The notes beneath the pieces were generated by a model that was given only the letters and a program-made list of their open reading frames with translations, ran no database searches and was not told the DNA's origin. A stretch of 64,000 bases of DNA, taken from Streptomyces guryensis. Its GTDB lineage: Bacteria > Actinomycetota > Actinomycetes > Streptomycetales > Streptomycetaceae. The stretch covers positions 281,389 through 345,388 of the forward strand of contig NZ_JAJSBI010000009.1 in the NCBI RefSeq assembly GCF_021261325.1. Reading direction: 5' to 3'. Of the stretch, positions 1 through 7,840 are shown in pieces; the stretch's first letter is position 1; every line of letters starts with the position of its first letter. The translations under genes and the position numbers were made by a program.

Positions 1-3000
1 CCATCGCCCGATGGGCGAGCGCGGACCTGGACACGGCCAGGGAGAAGCCCACGTCGGCCACGGAGAGCTCGGGGTGGGCCGTCAGGTGGTCCGCGAGCCT
101 GCGGGCCTGGGCCCGCAGGGCTGCTTCGTCGGCGCCGGAGAGCAGCCATGGCGCCGCCGCTGAGAGGGACGCGGGACGTGCAGCGATGTGCCGTTCTTCG
201 TCTGCGGCGTCATCGTGGCCGGCCGCGCCCCGCGGCGGGGCCGCACATCGATGCGGCCCCGCGCCCCTTTGGGGCGCTGCCGTTGCCCCAGGCTCCTCCA
301 GGATCACGTGGGCGTTGGTGCCGCCGATGCCGAAGGCCGACACACCGGCCCGGCGCGGCCCGGCGTCCGTCGCCGGCCACGCGCGGGCCTCGGCCAGCAG
401 CCGCACCCGGCCGGCGGACCAGTCGACGTGCGGCGTGGGGGTCTGCGCATACAGGGTCCGGGGAAGTTCCTCGTGGCGCATGGCCTGCACCATCTTGATG
501 ACTCCGGCCACTCCGGCGGCCGCCTGGGTGTGACCCAGGTTGGACTTGACCGAGCCGAGCCACAGCGGCGGCCGGTCCTCGGGCCGCCCCTGGCCGTAGG
601 TGGCCAGCAGCGCCCGCGCCTCCAGGGGGTCGCCGAGGGTGGTGCCCGTGCCGTGTGCCTCCACCGCGTCCACGTCCTGCGGGCGCAGTCCCGCATCCGC
701 CAGCGCCCTTGTGATCAGCCGTTGTTGGGCCTGCCCGCTGGGGGCCGTCAGCCCGTTGGACGCGCCGTCGGAGTTGACCGCGGAGCCGCGCAGCACGGCC
801 AGCACCGGATGACCGTGGCGCCGGGCGTCGGACAGCCGCTCCAGCAGCACCAGGCCCGCGCCCTCGCCCCAGGCGGTGCCGTCGGCCGCGGCCGAGAACG
901 ACTTGCAGCGGCCGTCCGGCGACAGACCGCGCTGACGGCTGAACGCGGTGAACGGCTTGGGCGTCGCCATCACCGTGACCCCGCCCGCCAGAGCAAGGGA
1001 ACACTCCCCGGAGCGCAGCGCTTTCGCCGCCCAGTGCAGCGCCACCAGAGAGGAGGAGCACGCGGTGTCGACGGTGATCGAGGGCCCGCGCAGGCCGTAC
1101 ACGTACGAGATCCGGCCCGAGGCCACGCTGCCGGACGAGCCCAGGCCCAGATGGGCCTCCAGTTCGTGCGTGGTGAAACGGGCGGAGTAGTCGCCGTGCA
1201 TCACGCCCACGAACACGCCGGTGTCGCTCTCGCGGATCGCAGCCGGGTCGATGCCGGCCCGCTCCCAGACCTCCCACGAGGTCTCCAGCAGCAGCCGCTG
1301 CTGCGGATCCATCGCCAGCGCCTCGCGCGGCGAGATACCGAACAGACCCGCGTCGAACTCCGCGGCCCGGTGCAGGAATCCGCCACGGCGCGTGTACGAG
1401 GTGCCGATCCGGTCGGGGTCGGGATCGTAGAGGGCGGCGAGGTCCCAGCCCCGGTCGGCCGGGAAGCCGGAGGTCGCGTCCCTGCCCTCCGACACCAGCC
1501 GCCACAGGTCCTCGGGGGACTCGACGTCGCCGGGCAGGCGGCAGCCCATGGCGACGATCACCACCGGATCGTCGGCGTTCATGTCCGCGGTGGAGAGCGG
1601 CAGGACCGCGGTCGCCGGGGTGAAGAGGGTGCTGTGCAGGTGCCGGGCCAGGGCGGCCGGTGTGGGCTGGTCGAAGACCAGCGTCGAGGGGAGCCGCAGC
1701 CCGGTCGCCTCGCCGAGCCGGTCGGCGAGCGTGACGGCGCCCACGGAGGTCAGGCCGAGATCGGTGAACGGGCCATCGGCGTCGAGCCGTTCGGACGGTC
1801 CGCTGTCGCAGACCGCGGCCGTCTCCGCGAGCACAGCCTCGAGCAGCGCCCGCTCCCGCCCCTCCGGCGGCAGGGACAGCAGCCGCTGCCGCAGGGCGCC
1901 CGCGGTGGGGGAGGACGGGGTCGGCCGGGCCACTCCCGTGACGACCGCGTGGCGGGCGATCTTGCCCGACGCCGTGCGTGGCACGGCCGCGATCTCGCGT
2001 ATCTCGACCGGCAGTTTGTACTCGGCCAGCCGGGTACGGCACGCGTCCAGGACCTGCCGCCGGTCGAACCCTTCCGGCCCCGGGACGACATACGCGACCG
2101 GGACCTCACCGAGGACGTCGTGCGGCACACCCGCCACGACCGCGTCCCGCACTCCGGGGCAGTGCAGCAGGGCCTGTTCGATCTCCGTGGGGTGGATGTT
2201 CTCCCCGCCGCGGATGATCAGCTCGCTGACCCGGCCGGTGAGGGTGAGATGGCCGTGTGCGACGCGCCGGCCGAGGTCTCCGGTGCGGTACCAGCCGTCC
2301 CGCAGCGCGGCCTCGGTTGCTTCCGGCCGGTTGTGGTAGCCGGTCATGAGGCTCGGGCCGCGTACCCAGAGCTCGCCCTCGGCGCCGTCCACGACGTCGT
2401 CGCCGGAGCCCGGATCGACGACGCGTACCTCCATGCCCGGCACCGGCGGACCGCACGAACCGTCGACCTGCGGGCCATCCGGACGGTTCACCGCGATCAT
2501 GCCGCAGGTCTCGGTGCTGCCGTAGGCGTCGAGGAGCCGCGCCCCCAGCAGGTCCTCCACCGCGCGGCGCAGGGCGGGTGCGCTCGGGGCGCCCGCCACG
2601 ACGCAGGTCCGCAGACCCGGCGGGGCCGGGGACGCTTCCTCCTGGGCGGACGCCAGCAACTGGTGATAGGTGGCGGGCACCCCGGCCAGCACGGTGTAGG
2701 GGCCGCCCAGGTCTTCGCGCGGTGTGCGCAGCTCCCGCAACAGGCCGCCGGGCGGGAGGAGTTCGCCGGTGACCCGGGCGGTCGCGCCGACGGCGGTGAC
2801 ACCCAGCACGGCGAGGGAGTGCCCGAAGCTGTGGAACAGCGGCAGCGGCCACAGCAGCCGGTCCGCGGAGGAGAGCCCGAAGAGCGGGGCGTAACAGGCT
2901 GCCGCCGACCACAGGGCGGCACGCTGCGTGGACAGGACACCCTTGGGACGGTGCGTGGTGCCGGAGGTGTAGAGCATCCAGGCGGACTCGTCGAGCCCGA

Positions 3001-3499
3001 GGTCGTCCCGGGGCGGCCCGGCGGGAGAGGGCTCGGCGGCGATGGCGCCGAAGAGGACCGTGCCGTCGGGGGCGTCCTCGGGGACCGGCCCCGGGCCGGT
3101 CAGCAGGATGCGCCTACGGCGGTGTGAGGGGCCCAGGCGGTGCAGCCGGGCCAGGTGCGCGGGATCGGTGACGAGGACCGAGGCGCCGCTGTCCGCCAGG
3201 AAATGGGCGAGTTCGGCGTCGGAGGACCGGGGACTGAGCGGCACCCCGACCGCCCCCGCCCTGACGACGGCCAGCACACCCTCCACCGTCTCCACACAGT
3301 TGCCCAGGCAGATCGCGACCCGCTCGCCCCGCCCCAGGCCGGTCCGGGCGAGGTACACCGCGAGTCGCCCGGTGCGCCGCTCCAACTCCTCGTAGGTGAC
3401 GGCACGCACGTCGTCGGCGAACGCCACACGAGACGGCGCCTCCCACGCGTGCGCCTTCAGCAGCTCCGGCAGCGGCCGGATCAGCCCGTCGTGCGTCAT
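1..3499 (-). CDS. Type I polyketide synthase, loading region (AMP-ligase, ACP, KS); 3' end outside window
   Basis: The 5' end of a modular PKS, 1166 codons seen, open to the window edge. Residues 1-515 are an acyl-AMP/CoA ligase: YTSGTTHRPKG near 180, YGSTETCG near 328, YRTGDLG near 402 and TASGKIAR near 511. An ACP follows, with the probable phosphopantetheine serine in DLGLTSVGAV near 585. A ketosynthase spans about 646-1070, with the DTACSSS cysteine near 814, EAHGTGT near 950 and NLGHT near 988. After a poorly conserved linker the frame enters the usual KS-AT linker (PWLLSGADEAALRAQ). The ATG has GGAGGGG 8 nt upstream. The architecture implies that a free carboxylic acid is activated and loaded as starter, then extended by the first module. 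The starter's identity cannot be read here. The rest of the cluster lies to the left. Confidence 0.93.
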   Translation of the reverse strand, partial: MTHDGLIRPLPELLKAHAWEAPSRVAFADDVRAVTYEELERRTGRLAVYLARTGLGRGERVAICLGNCVETVEGVLAVVRAGAVGVPLSPRSSDAELAHFLADSGASVLVTDPAHLARLHRLGPSHRRRRILLTGPGPVPEDAPDGTVLFGAIAAEPSPAGPPRDDLGLDESAWMLYTSGTTHRPKGVLSTQRAALWSAAACYAPLFGLSSADRLLWPLPLFHSFGHSLAVLGVTAVGATARVTGELLPPGGLLRELRTPREDLGGPYTVLAGVPATYHQLLASAQEEASPAPPGLRTCVVAGAPSAPALRRAVEDLLGARLLDAYGSTETCGMIAVNRPDGPQVDGSCGPPVPGMEVRVVDPGSGDDVVDGAEGELWVRGPSLMTGYHNRPEATEAALRDGWYRTGDLGRRVAHGHLTLTGRVSELIIRGGENIHPTEIEQALLHCPGVRDAVVAGVPHDVLGEVPVAYVVPGPEGFDRRQVLDACRTRLAEYKLPVEIREIAAVPRTASGKIARHAVVTGVARPTPSSPTAGALRQRLLSLPPEGRERALLEAVLAETAAVCDSGPSERLDADGPFTDLGLTSVGAVTLADRLGEATGLRLPSTLVFDQPTPAALARHLHSTLFTPATAVLPLSTADMNADDPVVIVAMGCRLPGDVESPEDLWRLVSEGRDATSGFPADRGWDLAALYDPDPDRIGTSYTRRGGFLHRAAEFDAGLFGISPREALAMDPQQRLLLETSWEVWERAGIDPAAIRESDTGVFVGVMHGDYSARFTTHELEAHLGLGSSGSVASGRISYVYGLRGPSITVDTACSSSLVALHWAAKALRSGECSLALAGGVTVMATPKPFTAFSRQRGLSPDGRCKSFSAAADGTAWGEGAGLVLLERLSDARRHGHPVLAVLRGSAVNSDGASNGLTAPSGQAQQRLITRALADAGLRPQDVDAVEAHGTGTTLGDPLEARALLATYGQGRPEDRPPLWLGSVKSNLGHTQAAAGVAGVIKMVQAMRHEELPRTLYAQTPTPHVDWSAGRVRLLAEARAWPATDAGPRRAGVSAFGIGGTNAHVILEEPGATAAPQRGAGPHRCAAPPRGAAGHDDAADEERHIAARPASLSAAAPWLLSGADEAALRAQARRLADHLTAHPELSVADVGFSLAVSRSALAHRAM

Positions 3500-3621
3500 G
3501 TTCCTGCCCCTCCGGCGCGTGCTCGGCACGGCGGCCGTCAATCCCCTTGCAGGTCAATGACGTTGAGCCTACGGGGAGGAGGGCCGGGTGATCGAACATT
3601 CCGGCGGGGTGGCGCAAAGCA

Positions 3622-3649
3622 GGAGCCCCTTCCTCGGTGGCGGGGCTCC
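3622..3649. terminator. Hairpin between the small ORF and the PKS gene
   Basis: The inverted repeat GGAGCCCC / GGGGCTCC has a 12-nt loop and starts 4 nt past the stop of the 56-aa ORF. It is likely the terminator of that gene, which reads toward the PKS start. No U-tract is evident, as is usual in Streptomyces. Confidence 0.6.
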
Positions 3650-3653
3650 TTCC

Positions 3654-3824
3654 TCACTGCGGTCCGAAGTCCGACGGATCCCAGTCGTGGCTGCTCGGCG
3701 CCGGCGGTGCCTGGTCCTGCATCTGCTCCGCGGCCACACGGGCTTCCGCCACCACGTCACCGCGCTCACGCAGCAGGCTCTCGTACACCGGCAGGTGATC
3801 GTTTCCGGTCGGGTTGGGTATCAC
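3654..3824 (-). CDS. Small hypothetical acidic protein, 56 aa
   Basis: A short ORF beginning GTG (VIPNPTGNDHLPVYES) and ending SSHDWDPSDFGPQ. The start is supported by GGAGAAGG about 8 nt upstream, and the stop is followed directly by a hairpin. The sequence is non-repetitive, hydrophilic and rich in E/D, with no signal peptide or membrane segment. It lies between a lipoprotein gene and the PKS 5' end, both on the same strand. I do not recognise a family. Conserved codon-like composition, ribosome site and terminator support a real gene, but proof needs homologues. Confidence 0.55.
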   Translation of the reverse strand: MIPNPTGNDHLPVYESLLRERGDVVAEARVAAEQMQDQAPPAPSSHDWDPSDFGPQ

Positions 3825-3860
3825 AGTCTGGTCCTTCTCCGTGTCGGGCTGCTCGTCCGG

Positions 3861-3893
3861 GCTGGTCGGTCACGGATCCCGTGACCGACCAGC
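3861..3893. terminator. Perfect 15-bp inverted repeat downstream of the DUF4232 lipoprotein gene
   Basis: GCTGGTCGGTCACGG, loop ATC, and its exact complement form a 15-bp stem about 85 nt past the lipoprotein stop, with an AT-rich flank (AAATAAAT) on one side. It probably terminates the lipoprotein transcript. Because it also lies 37 nt upstream of the small ORF start, a regulatory role there is possible. Confidence 0.6.
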
Positions 3894-3977
3894 AAATAAA
3901 TCAGGACAGGCAGACCGAATTGAGGAGAAGGCGAACGCCTTCGGTGTCCATGGTGAAAATGTCCTGTGCGCGCAGGA

Positions 3978-4667
3978 CTACGCGGCCGATACGGCGGTGG
4001 CGGTCACCGTGTTGTCGCACTCCGCGAAGACACCGTCGTCCAGGGCGACCTGGTGCGCCCCGGAGCCCGGCAGGCCGACCACCAGCGTCGGGTAGGCGAC
4101 CGGCGTCGCACCGGACTTGCAGTAGCCGTCGGCCTCGCCCTGGACCTGGACGAAGGTCAGCTTCAGCCGGGCCCTGGCGCCCGGGGCCAGCCTGACCGGC
4201 GCGGCGGAGCCGGCGGGTGTCACCTTCAGCGGGGCGTTGTGGTCCGGAGAACCGTTGCCCGCGCCGGCCACCGTGGGGTGGCCCTGCAGCGTGCACGGCT
4301 TGGCGGAGACGTTGGTGAACTCGATCACCGCCGCTCCCGTTCCGGTGCCCGCCGGACGGTCGGCGGCCTGGTGGGCCGTCACCTTCAGGGCGGTTGCCGC
4401 GCACGCCTTCACGGTCGTACCCGCGGAACCGGACCCGGATATGGGGGAGGCGGTCGCGGTCGGCGCCTTCGAGGTGGGAGCGTGGGAGGGCTCCTGGGCC
4501 GTCGTGCCCGGTGTGGTGGTGGCGGCGGACGGTGCGCTGCTCGGCGCCTTCGACGACGTTTCGGCCGCCGCCTTGGAACCGTCGGCCTGACACGCGGTCA
4601 CCGACAGGGCGGCCAGGAGTGCGGCGATCGCCGGCGCGGCCTTGCGGATGCCGTTCACGTACTGCAT
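3978..4667 (-). CDS. DUF4232-type secreted lipoprotein
   Basis: A 229-aa predicted lipoprotein. It starts MQYVNGIRKAAPAIAALL; the hydrophobic stretch ends in the lipobox LSVTAC, so the mature protein should begin at that cysteine on the outer face of the membrane. A Ser/Thr/Ala/Pro-rich linker (about 30-75) is followed by a DUF4232-like beta domain (about 80-225) with the family features ACAATALKV, FTNVSAKPCTLQGHPTV and a late cysteine pair (YCKSG, ECDN). DUF4232 has no defined biochemical role. I chose the internal ATG because it places the signal peptide at the N-terminus and has a GGGGGAC ribosome site; an upstream in-frame ATG (4730) would add 21 unlikely residues. Confidence 0.85.
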   Translation of the reverse strand: MQYVNGIRKAAPAIAALLAALSVTACQADGSKAAAETSSKAPSSAPSAATTTPGTTAQEPSHAPTSKAPTATASPISGSGSAGTTVKACAATALKVTAHQAADRPAGTGTGAAVIEFTNVSAKPCTLQGHPTVAGAGNGSPDHNAPLKVTPAGSAAPVRLAPGARARLKLTFVQVQGEADGYCKSGATPVAYPTLVVGLPGSGAHQVALDDGVFAECDNTVTATAVSAA

Positions 4668-4754
4668 GGAGTCCCCCGAGTTCGGATGGTGCGGGGCCGG
4701 TCCTTCGCCGGCGCCCGACCATGGAGACACGACTGCCTCGCCGGAGGTTTCTCC

Positions 4755-4792
4755 TGTGGATCGGCTGTGACACGTGTGGATCTTCTGTGACA
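4755..4792. repeat. Two 18-bp near-identical direct repeats, 20-bp period
   Basis: TGTGGATCGGCTGTGACA and TGTGGATCTTCTGTGACA sit head to tail with 2 nt between them, differing at two positions. They lie about 90-125 bp upstream of the lipoprotein ATG. The 20-bp period (two helical turns) suggests paired sites for one regulator. No known operator was recognised. Confidence 0.6.
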
Positions 4793-4801
4793 GTGCGGTG
4801 A

Positions 4802-4839
4802 CGAGACGGGCCCGGCCCCGGTGGACCGGTCCCGTCTCG
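4802..4839. terminator. Terminator of the DHA2 exporter gene
   Basis: CGAGACGGG / CCCGTCTCG form a 9-bp stem around a GC-rich 20-nt loop. It lies 21 nt past the stop of the exporter gene that reads leftward from 6462, and separates it from the lipoprotein promoter region. Confidence 0.65.
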
Positions 4840-4860
4840 CCGCGGGGACCCGAGGGCCGG

Positions 4861-6462
4861 TCAGGCAGCCGCGGGCTCCTCTTCCGTGATGCCCATGGTC
4901 GCGTCCTTGTCGCCCTTGCCGCGCAGCGCGATCACGCTGAGGAGGCAGCAGGCCAGGGCCGAGAGACCGCAGATCACGTAGCCGATGGCGTAGCCGTTGC
5001 CGAGGGCCTCCAGGGCGAGGGGGACCGCGCCGCCCGGCGGGGAGGACGGCGGCACGGAGTTGGAGGCGAGCGGGCCGCCCTCCGCCGCCACCTGCCCCGC
5101 CGCCGCCTTGACCTCGGCGGACAGGTGGGAGGCGGTCAGCTTCGACGTGAACTGGTCCGCCGCGTGGGACAGCGCGATCGCACCGATGACCGCCGGGCCG
5201 AGCGTGAAGCCGAAGTCGCGCAGCAGGCTGGTCGAGGCGCTGGCCATGCCCGCGTAGTGGACCTCCACCGTGTTGACGGCCGTCGCCGTGATCGAGGAGA
5301 CCGTCAGTGCGAAGCCGATGCCGACCAGGCCGATGGGGAGGATGAGAGAGGTCAGGGCGCGGTCGTGGACCGAGAGGGTGGCGGCGATGAAGTCCCCGGT
5401 GGCCATCAGTCCGAGGCCGGAGCCGAGCACCCAGCGCGGGCTGACCTTCTCCAGCAGCCGGGAGATCAGCGGCATCAGCAGCAGCGTCCAGGCGTTGAGC
5501 AGGATGAACGCGAACGAGCCGCGCAGCGGGCTCTGGTGCTGGATCGGGCCGAGCCGGATGCTGGTCGCGTAGGCGGTGCCGAGGTAGCTGAACATACCGA
5601 CCACCGCGACGAACGACGCCACCGCGAAGGCCCGGTTCCTGAACAGGTCCAGCCTCAACAGGGGGGAGGCGGCTCGGCGTTCGGCCACGACGAACAGGCC
5701 GATGAACACCGCGGCGACCACGTACGCGATCACCACCGGCGGCGCGCTCCAGCCGTCCGCCGGGCCCTGGATCACCGCGTAGAGCAGGGCGAACATACCG
5801 ATGCCGATGGTGATCTGACCGGCCAGGTCGAGGGAACGTCCTTCCGGGGCACTGGAGTTGTGTGCCAGCAGCTGGCTGAGCACGGTGCTGACCAGGGCCA
5901 GGCCCGTGACGACGATGAAGGCCCAGCGCCAGGAACCGTAGTTGCCGGTGATGCCGCCCAGGACGGGGGCGACGAAACCGCCGCTGGACAGGGCCGCCGC
6001 CCAGATCGTGATGGTGCGGGCGCGTTCCTTGGCCGAGTGGGTGCCGGCGGCGATCATCGCGAGCGAGGTCGGGAACAGCGCCGCCGCGCCCAGACCGGCG
6101 ATGGCCTGGCCCACCCAGAGCATGTGGATGCCGGTGCTCGCGGCGGCCAGCGCCTCGCCGACCACCAGCAGCGCACCGCCGCCGACCAGCAGCCGCTTGC
6201 GGCCGAAGAGGTCGCCGAGGACGCCGAAGGTCAGCTCCAGTACGGAGACGGGCAGCAGGAACGCGTCCGAGATCCAGGTCAGCTGGGAGCCGACGGGGTG
6301 CAGGTCCTCCTGGAAGAGCCCGTTCAGCGTGGCCGGCATGGCCAGGGCGATCTGTGCCAGACAGACCGCGAAACAGCCGGCGATCAGGGTGCCGACGGGC
6401 AGGCCGCCGGATGGTTGCGAGGTGGCGGTGGCGCCGGATTGGGTGCGCGTTTCGGTGGACAC
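4861..6462 (-). CDS. MFS drug exporter, DHA2 (EmrB/QacA-like) family
   Basis: A 533-aa integral membrane protein with about 14 hydrophobic segments, as expected for the 14-helix DHA2 proton antiporters. The loop between helices 2 and 3 carries the MFS motif-A form GDLFGRKR, and NYGSWRWAFIV follows helix 5. This family exports hydrophobic drugs, dyes or self-made metabolites; the substrate cannot be read. The GTG start (VSTETRTQ) is chosen because AAAGGGGAG precedes it by 6 nt; the longer frame adds 43 Arg/Ser-rich residues without a good ribosome site. A promoter is visible upstream (6525-6554). A PaaX-type regulator gene lies 156 bp upstream on the same strand and may or may not control it. 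Confidence 0.9.
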   Translation of the reverse strand: MSTETRTQSGATATSQPSGGLPVGTLIAGCFAVCLAQIALAMPATLNGLFQEDLHPVGSQLTWISDAFLLPVSVLELTFGVLGDLFGRKRLLVGGGALLVVGEALAAASTGIHMLWVGQAIAGLGAAALFPTSLAMIAAGTHSAKERARTITIWAAALSSGGFVAPVLGGITGNYGSWRWAFIVVTGLALVSTVLSQLLAHNSSAPEGRSLDLAGQITIGIGMFALLYAVIQGPADGWSAPPVVIAYVVAAVFIGLFVVAERRAASPLLRLDLFRNRAFAVASFVAVVGMFSYLGTAYATSIRLGPIQHQSPLRGSFAFILLNAWTLLLMPLISRLLEKVSPRWVLGSGLGLMATGDFIAATLSVHDRALTSLILPIGLVGIGFALTVSSITATAVNTVEVHYAGMASASTSLLRDFGFTLGPAVIGAIALSHAADQFTSKLTASHLSAEVKAAAGQVAAEGGPLASNSVPPSSPPGGAVPLALEALGNGYAIGYVICGLSALACCLLSVIALRGKGDKDATMGITEEEPAAA

Positions 6463-6524
6463 TTGTGCTCCCCTTTGAGCGGCTGGGCGGCTTCGAGCGA
6501 TGCGGGGACGCCGAGAACGCGATG

Positions 6525-6554
6525 AATGTAGGGCAGTTTTTCGACGGCGGTCAA
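6525..6554 (-). promoter_or_regulatory. Predicted vegetative promoter of the DHA2 exporter
   Basis: On the minus strand TTGACC (-35, 6549-6554) and TACATT (-10, 6525-6530) are separated by 18 bp, giving a start of transcription near 6518 and a leader of about 55 nt. It lies between the PaaX gene and the exporter, so the exporter can be transcribed on its own. Confidence 0.5.
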
Positions 6555-6618
6555 TAGATTGCCCAGTAACGACGGGCATGGCTGTGCCCATCGGGTGCCG
6601 CCGGATGTCCTGGCGGTA

Positions 6619-7458
6619 CTACGGGACGGCCACCGTGATCACGTCCAGCGCCCTCGCGGCCTCCAGACGGGCCGGCTCCTCACAGCGGCGCGCCAGCTCG
6701 TGGAACCGCTCCTCCGCGCGGGCCGCCGGCCAGTCCTCCGGCAGGTGCTCGGCGGGCAGATGGGGATCCTGGCGGACCTGGTCCAGCCAGTCCGCGTGCA
6801 GCAGCAACTGCCGCACGAGCGCGTCCGCGGGCTCGTCGGCCTCCGTGCTCCAGCGGACCAGGAACGCCTCGTAGCCCTTGGCGACGGAATCAACGTCGAA
6901 CGCCGCCTGCAGCACCGTCCGGGCGTCGGTCGGGGCGACGGCGGTGGCTCCCTGGAAGACCCGCAGACACGGGTCGAGTCCGAGCCCCGCGACCACCTCC
7001 GGCACGTCCACCGCGCCGGGCGCCACCCACAGTCCGTTCTGCAGCGGGCCGAAACCGCTCCACAGCAGCCGGGAGCGCAGATCGTGCCGCTCGCGGCGCC
7101 ACGCCTCAGGGAGGGAGAAGCCGACCAGGGTCCAGGTGCCCTCCCAGGTGCGGTTGACCGCGCCGGTGTGCCAGATCCGGTCGTGGCCGTCCCGCAGGAC
7201 GCGGGTGGCGCGGGGCGTCGGGCCGAAGTACGTCTTGCGGCCCCTGCGGTGTCGTTCCAGCAGCCCGCGCTTGACCATGCGCGTCAGCGTGGACCGTACG
7301 GCGTCCTCGGTGATCCCGGCCTGTCCGAACACGTCGATCAGGCTGCTCGCCGACAGGGCGATGCCCCGGCCCAGGGCGTGAATGCCGAAGAAGGTCAGCA
7401 TCAGCGACTGCGGCCGGGGTGCGCTGCCCGCCGGGTCCGACGGATCGAAGCTGGTCAC
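6619..7458 (-). CDS. PaaX family transcriptional repressor
   Basis: A protein of about 279 aa. The N-terminal half is the winged-helix region of the PaaX family (SLMLTFFGIHALGRG, then DVFGQAGITEDAVRSTLTRMVKRGLLER); the middle holds TYFGPTPRATRVL and the conserved GTWTLVGFSLPE, RHDLRSRLLWSGFGPLQNGLWV segment; the C-terminal domain ends near DVITVAVP. PaaX proteins repress aromatic-acid and related catabolic genes and are released by acyl-CoA ligands. No such pathway is adjacent, so the target is unknown. The GTG at 7458 (VTSFDPSDPAG) lacks a strong ribosome site; the ATG of SLMLTFF is an alternative. The first residues are uncertain. Confidence 0.88.
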   Translation of the reverse strand: MTSFDPSDPAGSAPRPQSLMLTFFGIHALGRGIALSASSLIDVFGQAGITEDAVRSTLTRMVKRGLLERHRRGRKTYFGPTPRATRVLRDGHDRIWHTGAVNRTWEGTWTLVGFSLPEAWRRERHDLRSRLLWSGFGPLQNGLWVAPGAVDVPEVVAGLGLDPCLRVFQGATAVAPTDARTVLQAAFDVDSVAKGYEAFLVRWSTEADEPADALVRQLLLHADWLDQVRQDPHLPAEHLPEDWPAARAEERFHELARRCEEPARLEAARALDVITVAVP

Positions 7459-7504
7459 GGGGCAAGAGTAGATCCGGCCCGCCGTTCGATCGTTTCCGGG
7501 CCGT

Positions 7505-7735
7505 GCTCGCGCCCGCCTCCACGGACAGGCCGTTGTCGACCCTGTGACAGGGACGCGCCACGGCGCCCGCGACGGTGACCGGCCGATGGACGAAGACCTC
7601 CTTGCGGTCCACCACGTCGTCGACCGGTCCGTGACATCGATGCCGTCGACCTCGGCGTGCGCGGGGCGCAACCAGAGTGACGCGTGCTCCCTCTCCTGTG
7701 TGAGGTCCACCAGCGGGCGCAGCGCCGCACCGGGT
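7505..7735 (-). pseudogene. Possible decayed coding remnant upstream of the PaaX gene
   Basis: The 382 bp between the PaaX start and the VWA gene contain no intact ORF. Two minus-strand frames show protein-like composition in succession: RPLVDLTQEREHASLWLR and AEVDGIDVTDRS (about 7617-7731), then after a shift of frame DDVVDRKEVFVHRPVTVAG (about 7540-7620). This looks like one frameshifted gene fragment. I do not recognise the family, and the reading could be chance in GC-rich DNA. Confidence 0.3.
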
Positions 7736-7840
7736 CCAGGGCGAGGCTCGGGTGCTGCCGGCGCCGCAGCATGGACCCGCTCAACTCCCGTACGCCTGCT
7801 GACCGTTACCGCTTCCTGGCGCCGCCGGGTCGCAGGGCGC

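Noticed and set aside
188..3127. 979-aa open frame on the plus strand opposite the PKS gene
   Set aside because: Antisense shadow of GC-rich coding DNA; Arg/Gly/His-rich with no domain, and the minus strand encodes clear ligase, ACP and KS motifs.
4774..6525. 583-aa plus-strand open frame over the exporter gene
   Set aside because: Low-complexity translation rich in Asp/Gln/Arg, typical of antisense of a membrane protein gene; no start signal.
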